A stretch of DNA of 64,000 bases. Source: Bradyrhizobium sp. CIAT3101. Lineage in GTDB: Bacteria > Pseudomonadota > Alphaproteobacteria > Rhizobiales > Xanthobacteraceae. Shown here in pieces: positions 25,901 through 33,945 of the stretch (within the stretch, counting starts at the first letter, position 1; each line of letters starts with the position of its first letter). The notes beneath the pieces are model-generated. The model did no database searches. It worked only from the letters and a program-made list of their open reading frames with translations, and had not been told where the DNA came from. A program made the translations under genes and the position numbers. The stretch spans positions 2,997,001 to 3,061,000 of the forward strand of contig NZ_CP121634.1 in assembly GCF_029714945.1 (NCBI RefSeq), in the 5' to 3' direction.

Positions 25901-26000
25901 GTCATGCCCCGCGAAGGCGGGGCATCCAGTCTTGCACAGAGTTCGACGAAAGACGGCTTCTGCACGACGTACTGGATCATCCGCTTTCGCGGATGATGAC
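25901..26000. repeat. REP/BIME-like palindromic element inside the tct operon
   Basis: Two perfect 9-bp hairpins with tetraloops, ATGCCCCGC-GAAG-GCGGGGCAT (25904-25925) and ATCATCCGC-TTTC-GCGGATGAT (25976-25997), flank a 50-bp middle whose ends are CCAGT and ACTGG, themselves complementary. The layout matches short interspersed palindromic elements seen in Bradyrhizobium and Rhodopseudomonas (recalled, not searched). It lies between tctC and tctB and may stabilise or partly terminate the receptor transcript. Confidence 0.75.
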
Positions 26001-26023
26001 AGCGTAATTTAATCTGGCAGAGC

Positions 26024-26566
26024 ATGTCCCAAACCGATCTTGAAATCGTCGTCGACGATCCGACCGCGCCCGAAGAGAATTCCCCCTCCGTCACGAGCTC
26101 AGGCACGGTCGAAATCATCGTCTGCCTCCTGCTGCTCGCGCTGGCCGCGACCCTCGGCTACGACAATTGGCGCACCGGCGCCTCCTGGGACTCGACCGGG
26201 CCCGAGCCCGGCTATTTCCCGTTCTATCTGTCGCTCATCCTCGGCGGCGGCAGCCTCTACGGCCTGATCTCCGCGCTGGTCGCGCGCCGCGGGGCCGCCG
26301 AGACCTTCGTCACGCGTGCGCAGGCGCGCCGGGTGATGGCGGTGTTCCTGCCGACGCTGCTGTTCTGCGTGGTGACGCAGTTCCTCGGCCTCTACGTCGC
26401 GAGCTTTCTCCTGATCGCGGGCTTCATGCGGGCGATCGGCAAGATCGCGCTGTGGAAGTCGCTGCTCACGGCCTTCCTGTTCACGGCGATCATGTTCGTC
26501 ACCTTCGACATCGCCTTCGACGTCATCATGCCGAAGGGGCCGCTCGAAGCGGCCTTCGGCTACTAG
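26024..26566 (+). CDS. tctB: Tripartite tricarboxylate transporter small membrane subunit TctB
   Basis: A 180-residue membrane protein with four predicted spans after a hydrophilic N-terminus. The family hallmark is the segment after the first helix, GASWDSTGPEPGYFPFYLSLIL. TctB is the poorly conserved small subunit that pairs with TctA in the inner membrane. It is separated from tctC by the palindromic element and from tctA by 11 bases, so tctBA are surely cotranscribed. Confidence 0.92.
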   Translation: MSQTDLEIVVDDPTAPEENSPSVTSSGTVEIIVCLLLLALAATLGYDNWRTGASWDSTGPEPGYFPFYLSLILGGGSLYGLISALVARRGAAETFVTRAQARRVMAVFLPTLLFCVVTQFLGLYVASFLLIAGFMRAIGKIALWKSLLTAFLFTAIMFVTFDIAFDVIMPKGPLEAAFGY

Positions 26567-26577
26567 GCGGACCCGCG

Positions 26578-28095
26578 ATGGAAGCTTTCGGTCTCCTGCT
26601 TCACGGCTTCGCCGTCCTGCTGACGTGGAAGACGCTGGTGCTGATGATGGTCGGGCTCGTGCTCGGCATCTTCGTCGGCGTGCTGCCCGGCCTCGGCGGC
26701 CCCAACGGGGTCGCGATCCTGCTGCCGCTCACCTTCACGATGGATCCGACGTCGGCGATCGTGATGCTGTCCTGCATCTATTGGGGCGCGCTGTTCGGCG
26801 GCGCGATCACCTCGATCCTCTTCAACATCCCCGGCGAAGCCTGGTCGGTCGCGACCACCTTCGACGGCTATCCGATGGCGCAGCAGGGCAGGGCGGCCGA
26901 GGCGCTGACCGCGGCGTTCACGTCGTCCTTCATCGGTTCGCTGGTCGCGGTGCTGCTCATCACCTTCCTGGCGCCGATGATCTCGTCCTTCGCGCTGAAG
27001 TTCGGCCCGCCCGAGTTCTTCGCGGTGTATCTCTTGACCTTCTGCTCCTTCGTCGGCCTCGGCCGCGAGGCCAAGCACAAGACGGTCATCTCGATGTCGC
27101 TCGGGCTTCTGCTCGCCGGCGTCGGCATGGACACCGTGTCCGGCCAGCTGCGCATGACTTTCGGCTCGTCCGAGCTCCTGCGCGGCATCAACTTCCTCGT
27201 CGCCGTCATCGGCCTGTTCGGCATCAGCGAGATCCTGCTGACGATGGAGGAGCGGCTGGCGCTGCGAGGCCATGCGGCGAGCATTTCGCTGCGCGTGGTG
27301 CTGAGCGTGTGGAAGGACCTGCCGAAATATTGGGTGACGCTGCTGCGCTCCTCCTTCATCGGCTGCTGGCTCGGCATTACCCCGGGCGGCGCGATCGCGG
27401 CGTCCTTCATGGGATACAATCTCGCCAAGCGCTTTGCCAAGGAGCCCGAGAGTTTCGGCAAGGGCCGCATCGAGGGCGTGTTCGCGCCGGAGACGGCCGC
27501 GCATGCCTCCGGCACCTCGGCGCTGCTGCCGATGCTGGCGCTCGGCATTCCCGGCTCCGGCACGGCTGCGATCCTGCTCGGCGGGTTGATGGTGTGGGGG
27601 CTCAATCCCGGACCGCTGCTGTTCGTCGAGCACAAGGATTTCGTCTGGGGCCTGATCGCCTCGATGTATCTCGGCAACGTCGTCGGGCTCGTGCTGGTGC
27701 TGACCACGGTGCCGATCTTCGCCTCGATCCTGCGCGTGCCGTTCGCGGCCGTCGCGCCGATGATCGTGGTGTCCTGCGCGATCGGGGCCTATGCGATCCA
27801 GAATGCGATGTTCGACATCTGGCTCATGCTCGGCTTCGGTGTCGTCGGCTACGTCTTCAAGAAGATCGGCATTCCGCTGGCGCCGTTCACGCTGGCACTC
27901 GTGCTCGGCAACCGCGCCGAGGACGCCTTCCGCCTCTCGATGATCGGCTCAGGCGGCGACCTGAAGGTGTTCTGGTCGAACGGACTGGTCGGCTCGATCA
28001 CGACGCTGGCCATCGTGCTGCTGTTCTGGCCGGCGATCGACGGGTTGCTCGGCCGTGTCGGATGGACGCAGCGGACCAGGACGACATCGCGCTAG
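26578..28095 (+). CDS. tctA: Tripartite tricarboxylate transporter large permease TctA
   Basis: A 505-residue, about twelve-span permease. Characteristic TctA segments are GVLPGLGGPNGVAILLPLTF, YWGALFGGAITSILFNIPGE, ETAAHASGTSALLPMLALGIPGSGTAA and the C-terminal GGDLKVFWSNGLVGS. The last of these repeated proline/glycine motifs forms part of the transport core. ATG 26578 lies after GCGGACCCGCG; a longer frame opens within tctB but encodes only tctB antisense-like residues. With TctC and TctB it completes a secondary, receptor-dependent uptake system. Confidence 0.95.
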   Translation: MEAFGLLLHGFAVLLTWKTLVLMMVGLVLGIFVGVLPGLGGPNGVAILLPLTFTMDPTSAIVMLSCIYWGALFGGAITSILFNIPGEAWSVATTFDGYPMAQQGRAAEALTAAFTSSFIGSLVAVLLITFLAPMISSFALKFGPPEFFAVYLLTFCSFVGLGREAKHKTVISMSLGLLLAGVGMDTVSGQLRMTFGSSELLRGINFLVAVIGLFGISEILLTMEERLALRGHAASISLRVVLSVWKDLPKYWVTLLRSSFIGCWLGITPGGAIAASFMGYNLAKRFAKEPESFGKGRIEGVFAPETAAHASGTSALLPMLALGIPGSGTAAILLGGLMVWGLNPGPLLFVEHKDFVWGLIASMYLGNVVGLVLVLTTVPIFASILRVPFAAVAPMIVVSCAIGAYAIQNAMFDIWLMLGFGVVGYVFKKIGIPLAPFTLALVLGNRAEDAFRLSMIGSGGDLKVFWSNGLVGSITTLAIVLLFWPAIDGLLGRVGWTQRTRTTSR

Positions 28096-28228
28096 GGCTG
28101 AGCAACCGGATCAGTCGGACCATTTCTGTCGATGCGCTTCGTCGAACCTCGCTTGGCGGCTTGGAGCGACGCCTGCTTCCTCCGTCAATCGATGATATGA
28201 CGGCCATCTTTGTGACCGGAGGAAAATC

Positions 28229-29029
28229 GTGTTCTTCGTTCTGTCCAAGACGCTCGGCATCATGGCGCTGCCGCTTAATTTCCTGATCGCCCTCGGCGTA
28301 CTCGGCTCGCTCCTGCTCATGACGCGATTCCTCAGGCTCGGTCGCACGCTTCTGGTCCTGGCTGCATTGATGCTCGCGGTGTGCGGGTTCGCACCGGTCG
28401 GAAACCTTCTGCTCTATCCGCTGGAGTCCCGCTTCCCGGCCTGGAGCCCGTCCCAGGCCGCGCCGGATGGCATCATCGTTCTCGGTGCGTCGATCGACGT
28501 CGATCTGTCCGCGGCTCACGGTACGCCGGTTGTAACGGCGGCGTCCGACCGGATCATCGTCACCGCTGCGCTGGCTCGGAAATATCCCAACGCGCGCGTG
28601 GTCTATACGGGCGGCAACGCCAACCTGATCTCCGGCGAGGCGAAGGAGGCTGACTTCGCAGCCGGGCTGTTCGAAAGCCTGGGGATCGACAAGAGCCGGC
28701 TGATCCTCGAAAGCCGCGCCCGCAACACCTACGAGAACGCGCTGTTCACCAAAGCCTTGGTTGATCCGAAACCCGGCGAGCGCTGGCTGCTCGTGACGTC
28801 GGCCTTTCACATGCCGAGGTCGATCGGTCTGTTTCGGAAAGTGGGATTTGCGGTCGAGCCTTGTCCGGTCGATTGGCGTGTCGGCACGGGATGGGACGCC
28901 CTCTCGTTCACGGACGTTGCACAGGACGGTCTGTCGCGCACCAACATCGCGGTCCGCGAGTGGCTCGGCCTGATCACCTATCGGGCCACCGGCCGCATCG
29001 ACGAATTGCTTCCGGGGCCGCCGGGCTGA
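28229..29029 (+). CDS. YdcF family (DUF218) membrane-anchored protein
   Basis: A 266-residue protein with two N-terminal membrane segments (about residues 10-55), then a DUF218 domain: DGIIVLGASID, VVYTGGNANLISGEAKEADF, LILESRARNTYENA, and TSAFHMPRSIGLFRK. This is the ElyC/SanA/YdcF group, linked to cell-envelope integrity and enterobacterial common antigen or lipid-carrier homeostasis. CGGAGGA lies six bases before GTG 28229. It stands at the left end of the glycan region, consistent with an envelope role, but the biochemical reaction is not established for the family. Confidence 0.88.
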   Translation: MFFVLSKTLGIMALPLNFLIALGVLGSLLLMTRFLRLGRTLLVLAALMLAVCGFAPVGNLLLYPLESRFPAWSPSQAAPDGIIVLGASIDVDLSAAHGTPVVTAASDRIIVTAALARKYPNARVVYTGGNANLISGEAKEADFAAGLFESLGIDKSRLILESRARNTYENALFTKALVDPKPGERWLLVTSAFHMPRSIGLFRKVGFAVEPCPVDWRVGTGWDALSFTDVAQDGLSRTNIAVREWLGLITYRATGRIDELLPGPPG

Positions 29030-29360
29030 GACCTCAGCCCCAAGGTCAGCCAAGCCTTTGGGGAAGGGGACCTGCACCTCAATGGTCTGCATGTCGGGTT
29101 CGACATGCAGCTTGTAGGCGTTTGTTCCGCCGAGATGGAACTGGGACAAGGCCGGCGGATAGAGCGCGCCCCGCGACGAGGATGAAGCGCGGTTGCCGCA
29201 TCGTCACGGTGCCATCGCAGGTTTCTTCCCTAATGACGGGCAGGTCCGCAAGGTTGCGTGCGAGGCACGACTGACAGACCTCGTCGGCCTGAAGATCGGG
29301 CGCAATTTCGGCCGTAAAGACTGCCGGCGGCGAGAGGTGGATGGGGGTATTTTTATACCT
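29030..29360 (-). pseudogene. Decayed minus-strand reading frame
   Basis: Read leftwards from 29360, one frame gives a protein-like stretch (HLSPPAVFTAEIAPDLQ, then RQPRFILVAG). Near 29165-29175 the coding signal jumps to another frame (LYPPALSQFHLGG, then VEVQVPFPKG-like) before running into the end of the YdcF gene. There is no proper start, no shared frame and no natural stop. I read it as the remnant of a gene cut by rearrangement. The family is not recognised. The rest of the gap to 29415 shows only a small hairpin GGTAT-TTTT-ATACC (29346-29359). Confidence 0.35.
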
Positions 29361-29415
29361 CTATGGACGATGTACGGCTGTCCCTGTCGTGGATCAGGGT
29401 GACGTCACAATGCGA

Positions 29416-30345
29416 TCAATGCCCATCATAGGGCGTCGGATCGTCATGCATGTCCCGGATCATGGTTTGCCAGTCGGAGGCACGGAATCCGGTTCGCTTG
29501 GCGAAATTGCTGCCATCGAGCCTGCGATCGCAGAAGAACTTCTCGTCGCGCTCGAGGGTCACGCCGAGCCCGTATTGCGCGTTCACGATCTGCAAAAGCT
29601 CGAATTTGCTGATCGGATCCGAGGCGACGTGCCAGACGCCATCGACGTCTGGATGTTCCGTAATCAATTTTCCGACCAGATCCGACATGGCGTTGGTCGT
29701 AAGGCCGGTATAGAGAGCGCCGGCGAATCCCTTCGCGTGCCCGCCACGTTGCGAAATGAACCATTCGACCAGGCTGGAGCGTCCGCGCAGTTCCCTGCCG
29801 ACGATGGACGATCGAATGGTCAGGCAGCCGGGCCCAGAGACTTCGCCCAGCAGCTTGCTGCGTCCGTACAGATCCTCCGCATCGGTAGGCGAGCTCTCCG
29901 AAAACGGACCTTTCCGACCGGCGAACACACAATCGGTGCTGAATTGTATCAGGCGAGCGCCGCGCTTCCGGCAGAGCGCTGCGGCTCTGTGCGGAAGCAT
30001 CGCGTTGGCGGCAATCGAAGTAATGGCGTCCTTCGCCAGATCGATCTGCTTGATGACGCCGACCGCATTGATGACGACGTCGGGACTCGTCGTCTCGATC
30101 GCGGCCTCGAGGTCTGCGTCCTGCAGCACGTCTACATTCGGCTGAATTCGGTAAGCGCCAGCCAGGGCCAGTCGCGCTGCGGGCGTGTCGGGAATCGAAG
30201 ACGAACGGATCGTTCCGGAAACCTGAAGGCCCTGTGCCGCCAGCCTCTGGACAAGCTTGTGCCCAAGCATGCCGGTTGCTCCGAGCACCAGCACGTGCGG
30301 GACGCGGCGAGCCGTGTGTGGATCAGGCGGCAATTCCGACGACAT
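29416..30345 (-). CDS. RmlD-like SDR, sugar-nucleotide reductase
   Basis: A 309-residue extended SDR of the RmlD_sub_bind type. It has a dinucleotide-binding GATGMLGHKL near residue 22, a STDCVF segment as in dTDP-4-dehydrorhamnose reductases, and the catalytic YGRSK. These enzymes reduce 4-keto sugar nucleotides. Lack of rmlABC and presence of a WecB/FnlC-like epimerase close by fit better with UDP-2-acetamido-2,6-dideoxy-L-hexose synthesis (FnlB/WbjC role) than with rhamnose. The 4,6-dehydratase needed for that route is not in the window. The gene runs leftwards, divergent from the methyltransferase at 30630. Confidence 0.82.
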   Translation of the reverse strand: MSSELPPDPHTARRVPHVLVLGATGMLGHKLVQRLAAQGLQVSGTIRSSSIPDTPAARLALAGAYRIQPNVDVLQDADLEAAIETTSPDVVINAVGVIKQIDLAKDAITSIAANAMLPHRAAALCRKRGARLIQFSTDCVFAGRKGPFSESSPTDAEDLYGRSKLLGEVSGPGCLTIRSSIVGRELRGRSSLVEWFISQRGGHAKGFAGALYTGLTTNAMSDLVGKLITEHPDVDGVWHVASDPISKFELLQIVNAQYGLGVTLERDEKFFCDRRLDGSNFAKRTGFRASDWQTMIRDMHDDPTPYDGH

Positions 30346-30629
30346 TCTTCATTTCCACTCACGATTGACGTGGCTGAGCATCTCAGCGGATGGCATCTAT
30401 CTCACCGGTCTGTCAAGAAATTCCGGATTTCGCGTGGGCCGGCCCAGACCGAGGGTAACTTGATGTGTCATTTCCCGTCCGTCCGGCGGTTCGGTCCCGC
30501 TTGACAAGTTCTTGCCATCAGGCGCACGGCTGGTGCATAGGGCTTGCTGGCTATAAAACTCGCTAACTGCCGCGCATCTGGACCTAATCTCGGGGTTCGC
30601 CCCCATCAAGTAGGACCTCGACAGTCGTT
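30346..30629. promoter_or_regulatory. Divergent intergenic region, reductase / C-methyltransferase
   Basis: This 284-bp space separates two divergent glycan genes and shows no gene. TTGACA occurs at 30501-30506 in the rightward direction, but no matching -10 lies at proper distance; TATAAA at 30552 is too far. Promoters are expected here but not resolved. Confidence 0.3.
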
Positions 30630-31916
30630 ATGGAAAGATTGCATCCGATTGACCCCCAGAATGAGCGATGTGCATTTTGTGAGACAGAGGGTCTGGTAGA
30701 AGTCATTGATTTCGGTGACGTGGCGCTGGCCGGCGGGTTCTTGAAGGAAGAAGCGTTCGCCCGGGAATCGAAATTCCGCCTGCGCGTGTGCTTCTGCCCG
30801 AGTTGCTACGCGGTTCAGGTTCCCGACAAGGTTGATCCGAACCTCCTGTTCGCCGACTATTTCTATTTCTCGTCGGCGATCCGGACGTTGCGGGAGCACT
30901 TTAACGATTACGCGACGGAGGTGGTGGCGCGATTTGTCACGCCGCGCCATGCCACGGTGCTCGAATTCGGTTGCAATGACGGCATCCTCCTGAAGCCGCT
31001 GGCGGACCAGGGCATCGCCAATCTCATCGGCGTCGATCCCGCGCTCAACATTCTGAAGACGATCGATGATCCGAGAATCAACACGGTCCATGGCTTCTTC
31101 AACGAATCGCTCGTCGAGGAGTTGATCGGGCGTTTCGGCAAGGCCGATCTGGTTCTCGCCAACAATGTGTTCGCGCATATCCCTGACATCAACGGCGTGA
31201 CACGGGCGGTCGAGAGGATCCTGAAGGACGACGGCGTCTTTGTGTTCGAGGTGCACTATCTCGGCAAGATCATCCAGGATCTCCAGTACGACATGATCTA
31301 TCACGAGCACCTGTATTATTACTCCCTGCTCGCGCTCGAAAATCATTTCGCCCGTCACGGCATGACCGTGTTCGACATCAAGCCGATACCGATCCACGGC
31401 GGCTCGATGCGTTACTATGTCTGCAAGAAGAACAGTTTCCACGCCAAGGACATCTCGGTCCGCGTGCATAATCTGCGGAACGAGGAGCGGGCGCTTGGCT
31501 ACGATCGTCCAGAGACCTACACGACCTTTGCGGCGAACTGCGCCGACCGCCGCCAACGGTTGATGGACCTGTTGACGCGGCTGCGCGCAAAGGGCCGCAC
31601 GATCGCCGGATACGGCGCGTCCGGCCGTGCCAACACCATCATCCAGTATTGCGGGATCGGACGCGAGCATCTCGAATACATGATCGATGATGCGCCGGCA
31701 AAGCACGGCTATTCGACGCCCGGTTCGCATCTCACGATCCGCAGCAACGACGTGCTGCGCACGGATCCTCCGGATTATCTGCTGATCTTTGCCTGGAGTT
31801 TCTTCAACGAAATTGCAGCGAAGAGCGCGGATTACGTCGCGCAAGGCGGCCGGTTGATGGTACCGCTTCCCGATGTGCGGATAACGTTCTATCCGACCTC
31901 GGATGACCTGCTCTAG
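30630..31916 (+). CDS. Sugar C-methyltransferase (class I SAM-dependent)
   Basis: A 428-residue protein with the three-part layout of deoxysugar C-methyltransferases (TylC3/NovU type). The N-terminal zinc-binding domain has paired cysteines (CAFC and CPSC). The central SAM domain has the motif VLEFGCNDGILLKPL around residue 110 and LVLANNVFAHIPD. The C-terminal domain carries GASGRANTIIQYCG and IDDAPAKHGYSTPGS. Such enzymes add a methyl group to C3 of an NDP-4-keto sugar. It is followed 34 bases later by the epimerase gene, so the two likely act on the same nucleotide sugar pool. Confidence 0.9.
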   Translation: MERLHPIDPQNERCAFCETEGLVEVIDFGDVALAGGFLKEEAFARESKFRLRVCFCPSCYAVQVPDKVDPNLLFADYFYFSSAIRTLREHFNDYATEVVARFVTPRHATVLEFGCNDGILLKPLADQGIANLIGVDPALNILKTIDDPRINTVHGFFNESLVEELIGRFGKADLVLANNVFAHIPDINGVTRAVERILKDDGVFVFEVHYLGKIIQDLQYDMIYHEHLYYYSLLALENHFARHGMTVFDIKPIPIHGGSMRYYVCKKNSFHAKDISVRVHNLRNEERALGYDRPETYTTFAANCADRRQRLMDLLTRLRAKGRTIAGYGASGRANTIIQYCGIGREHLEYMIDDAPAKHGYSTPGSHLTIRSNDVLRTDPPDYLLIFAWSFFNEIAAKSADYVAQGGRLMVPLPDVRITFYPTSDDLL

Positions 31917-31950
31917 AAAATGAACTGCCCGGTAAAAGTCGGAGACTAGA

Positions 31951-33033
31951 ATGAAAGTTATGTCGATTTTCGGCACGCGGCCGGAAATGATCAAGATGTG
32001 GTCGACGTTCAAGAAGCTCGACGCGCTGAACTTCGAGCACATCATGGTTCATACCGGCCAGAATTTCACGCCGGAGCTCAAGGATTTCTTCTTCCGCGAT
32101 CTCGAACTGCGCGAGCCGGATCATCAGCTCAATATCGACACCTCGAGCTATTCGCGCGAAGTCGCCGACGTGATCATCAAGTCCGATCAGTTGTTCGAAC
32201 AGCACAAGCCGGACGCGTTGCTGATCCTCGGCGATACGTTCAGCGGATTGTCGGTGATGCCGGCTGCACAGCGCGGCATCAAGATCTTCCACATGGAAGC
32301 CGGGCTTCGCGCGTGGGACAAGCGGATGCCGGAGCAGCGCAACCGCATCCTGATCGACCACATGAGCAGCATCTTGCTGCCGTTCAATGCCTATCACCGG
32401 GAGAATCTGCTCCGTGAGAACATTCATCCCTCGAAGATATTCCTGTCCGGCAATCCGACCTTCGAGGTGATGCGTCACTTCCTGCCGCAAATCCAGGCTT
32501 GCGACGTCCTCAAGCGCATGAACCTGTCGCCGAAGGGCTACATTCTGGTCACCGCGCACCGCAGCGAGAACGTCGACAATCCGGTCTATCTTGCCCGTCT
32601 CTTCGAGGCATTCGGCGAGATGGCGCGCCGCTTCAAGCGTGAGGTGATCTATCCCATGCACCCGCGCACCAAGAGCAAGCTGAAGGATATCAAGATCGCG
32701 GACGGCGTTCGCGTCATGGCACCGCTCGGATTCTACGATTTCAACAAGCTGCTGTCAGAGAGCTTCTGCGTGCTTTCGGATTCCGGCACTGCCCCGGAAG
32801 AGGCGTTGTTCTACAAGGTGCCCTGCGTCAGCCTGCGCATGACCACGGAACGGCCGGAGACCGTCGAGGCTGGCGCCGTCGTTGTCGGCGGCATGGAAGT
32901 ATCCAACCTTGTCGACGCCGTGGAAACGGTGACCGGTCAGGATTGGCAGGTGCGCTACGACTTCAACGAGAACTTCGCGGCGTCCTCGGTTGTCGTGAAC
33001 TGCATCCGCAGCCAGATCACCAACTGGTTCTGA
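31951..33033 (+). CDS. Non-hydrolysing UDP-HexNAc 2-epimerase (WecB/FnlC-like)
   Basis: A 360-residue GT-B-fold epimerase. Family motifs are FGTRPEMIKM, HTGQNFTPEL, FHMEAGLRAWDKRMPEQRNR, TAHRSENVDNP and SDSGTAPEEA. The FHMEAG-(x)-R-(x)-D-x-R-x-PE pattern recalls FnlC/WbjD, which makes UDP-L-FucNAc, as well as WecB, which makes UDP-ManNAc. No wecC follows. With the RmlD-like reductase 1.6 kb away, L-sugar synthesis is a plausible role. The final product cannot be decided from sequence. Confidence 0.88.
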   Translation: MKVMSIFGTRPEMIKMWSTFKKLDALNFEHIMVHTGQNFTPELKDFFFRDLELREPDHQLNIDTSSYSREVADVIIKSDQLFEQHKPDALLILGDTFSGLSVMPAAQRGIKIFHMEAGLRAWDKRMPEQRNRILIDHMSSILLPFNAYHRENLLRENIHPSKIFLSGNPTFEVMRHFLPQIQACDVLKRMNLSPKGYILVTAHRSENVDNPVYLARLFEAFGEMARRFKREVIYPMHPRTKSKLKDIKIADGVRVMAPLGFYDFNKLLSESFCVLSDSGTAPEEALFYKVPCVSLRMTTERPETVEAGAVVVGGMEVSNLVDAVETVTGQDWQVRYDFNENFAASSVVVNCIRSQITNWF

Positions 33034-33061
33034 GCGGGCGCGCCGAACGGATGGACGGGGT

Positions 33062-33125
33062 GCCGGCTTCGAGCGGAGGCCGGCTATCCCGGACCCCGGA
33101 TGCTGGAGACCGGACGACGGTCTCC
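33062..33125. terminator. Hairpin pair between convergent epimerase and glycosyltransferase genes
   Basis: The 99-bp convergent gap contains GCCGGC...GCCGGC (33062-33083) and a perfect 8-bp hairpin, GGAGACCG-GACGA-CGGTCTCC (33105-33125). Both are symmetric and could serve either strand, but neither has a clear T-run. Confidence 0.45.
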
Positions 33126-33132
33126 GGCGGCA

Positions 33133-33945
33133 TCATCTCTTGAAGATGTAGTGGAGGTAGCGCCAGTAGATGCTCCACTGGTAGGTGAATTTCGACTCCG
33201 ATCCCTCCTCTTGTCTCACGGTCAAGACGTAGGGCACTTCGGCGAAGCTGAAGCCCAGCTTGCCCGCAAGATAGACCTCCTCGATCAGGACGATGAAGCC
33301 TCGCTCGGTCGTCGAGATCCTGGTCCAGGCCTGGGTGCGGATCGCGCGAAAGCCGTTGGTAAAGTCGGTGATCGGGAGGCCCATCACCATCCGGGCAAGC
33401 AGATTTCCCGCACGAGAGATCCAGTAGCGCTGCCAGGAAACGCCTTTGACGGTGCCGCCCTTATCGTACCGGGTCGCCTTCACCAGATCGATATGGCGCC
33501 GCATCGGTTCGAAAAAGTTGGCGATGAAATGCGGCGCCTGCGTTCCGTCCGCATCCATGACCAGCGCGTACTCGAAACCATTTTCAACCGCGACCCTGCA
33601 AAGGGTCCGCTGAGCTGCGCCGTAACCGCCGTTCTGAGCGTGGCGTTCGAGAATGAGCGACGGGAACTTGCGCTGCAACTGAAGCAGGATCTCCCAGGTC
33701 TTGTCACTGCTGCCGTCGTCGACGGCGATGATTGCCGTCCGCGTGGGGACCGTGCTCAGGAATGAAGAAATGTTGGTGACGCAGTTCTCGATCGCAGCCG
33801 CCTCATTGTAGGTGGGCAGCGCAATACAAAAGCTCGGCAACGTGTCGGCACTTTCCGCCGGGGGGGAGCTCGCAGCACGGGACGAAGCGTCGGCGGGGTC
33901 TTGCAAGTGCAGATCTCCAACAGGGCTAACCGATACAGGATCCAC
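33133..33945 (-). CDS. Family 2 glycosyltransferase, polyprenyl-phosphate type
   Basis: A 270-residue GT2 enzyme with the GT-A core: FCIALPTYNEAAAIENC, the first Asp in IAVDDGSSDKTWEIL, and the metal-binding ALVMDADGTQAPHFI. There are no C-terminal membrane segments, so it resembles soluble dolichyl-phosphate-mannose synthases. It would transfer a hexose to undecaprenyl phosphate or a glycan. GTG 33945 overlaps the stop of the upstream membrane protein by one base (TAGTG), indicating coupled expression; a GT2 plus a large multi-span protein is a common lipid-linked sugar and flippase/transferase pairing. Confidence 0.88.
   Translation of the reverse strand: MDPVSVSPVGDLHLQDPADASSRAASSPPAESADTLPSFCIALPTYNEAAAIENCVTNISSFLSTVPTRTAIIAVDDGSSDKTWEILLQLQRKFPSLILERHAQNGGYGAAQRTLCRVAVENGFEYALVMDADGTQAPHFIANFFEPMRRHIDLVKATRYDKGGTVKGVSWQRYWISRAGNLLARMVMGLPITDFTNGFRAIRTQAWTRISTTERGFIVLIEEVYLAGKLGFSFAEVPYVLTVRQEEGSESKFTYQWSIYWRYLHYIFKR

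Noticed and set aside
31951..33033. Enterobacterial common antigen-like wecBC pair
   Set aside because: The epimerase is not followed by a UDP-ManNAc dehydrogenase, and the motif pattern is closer to FnlC/WbjD.
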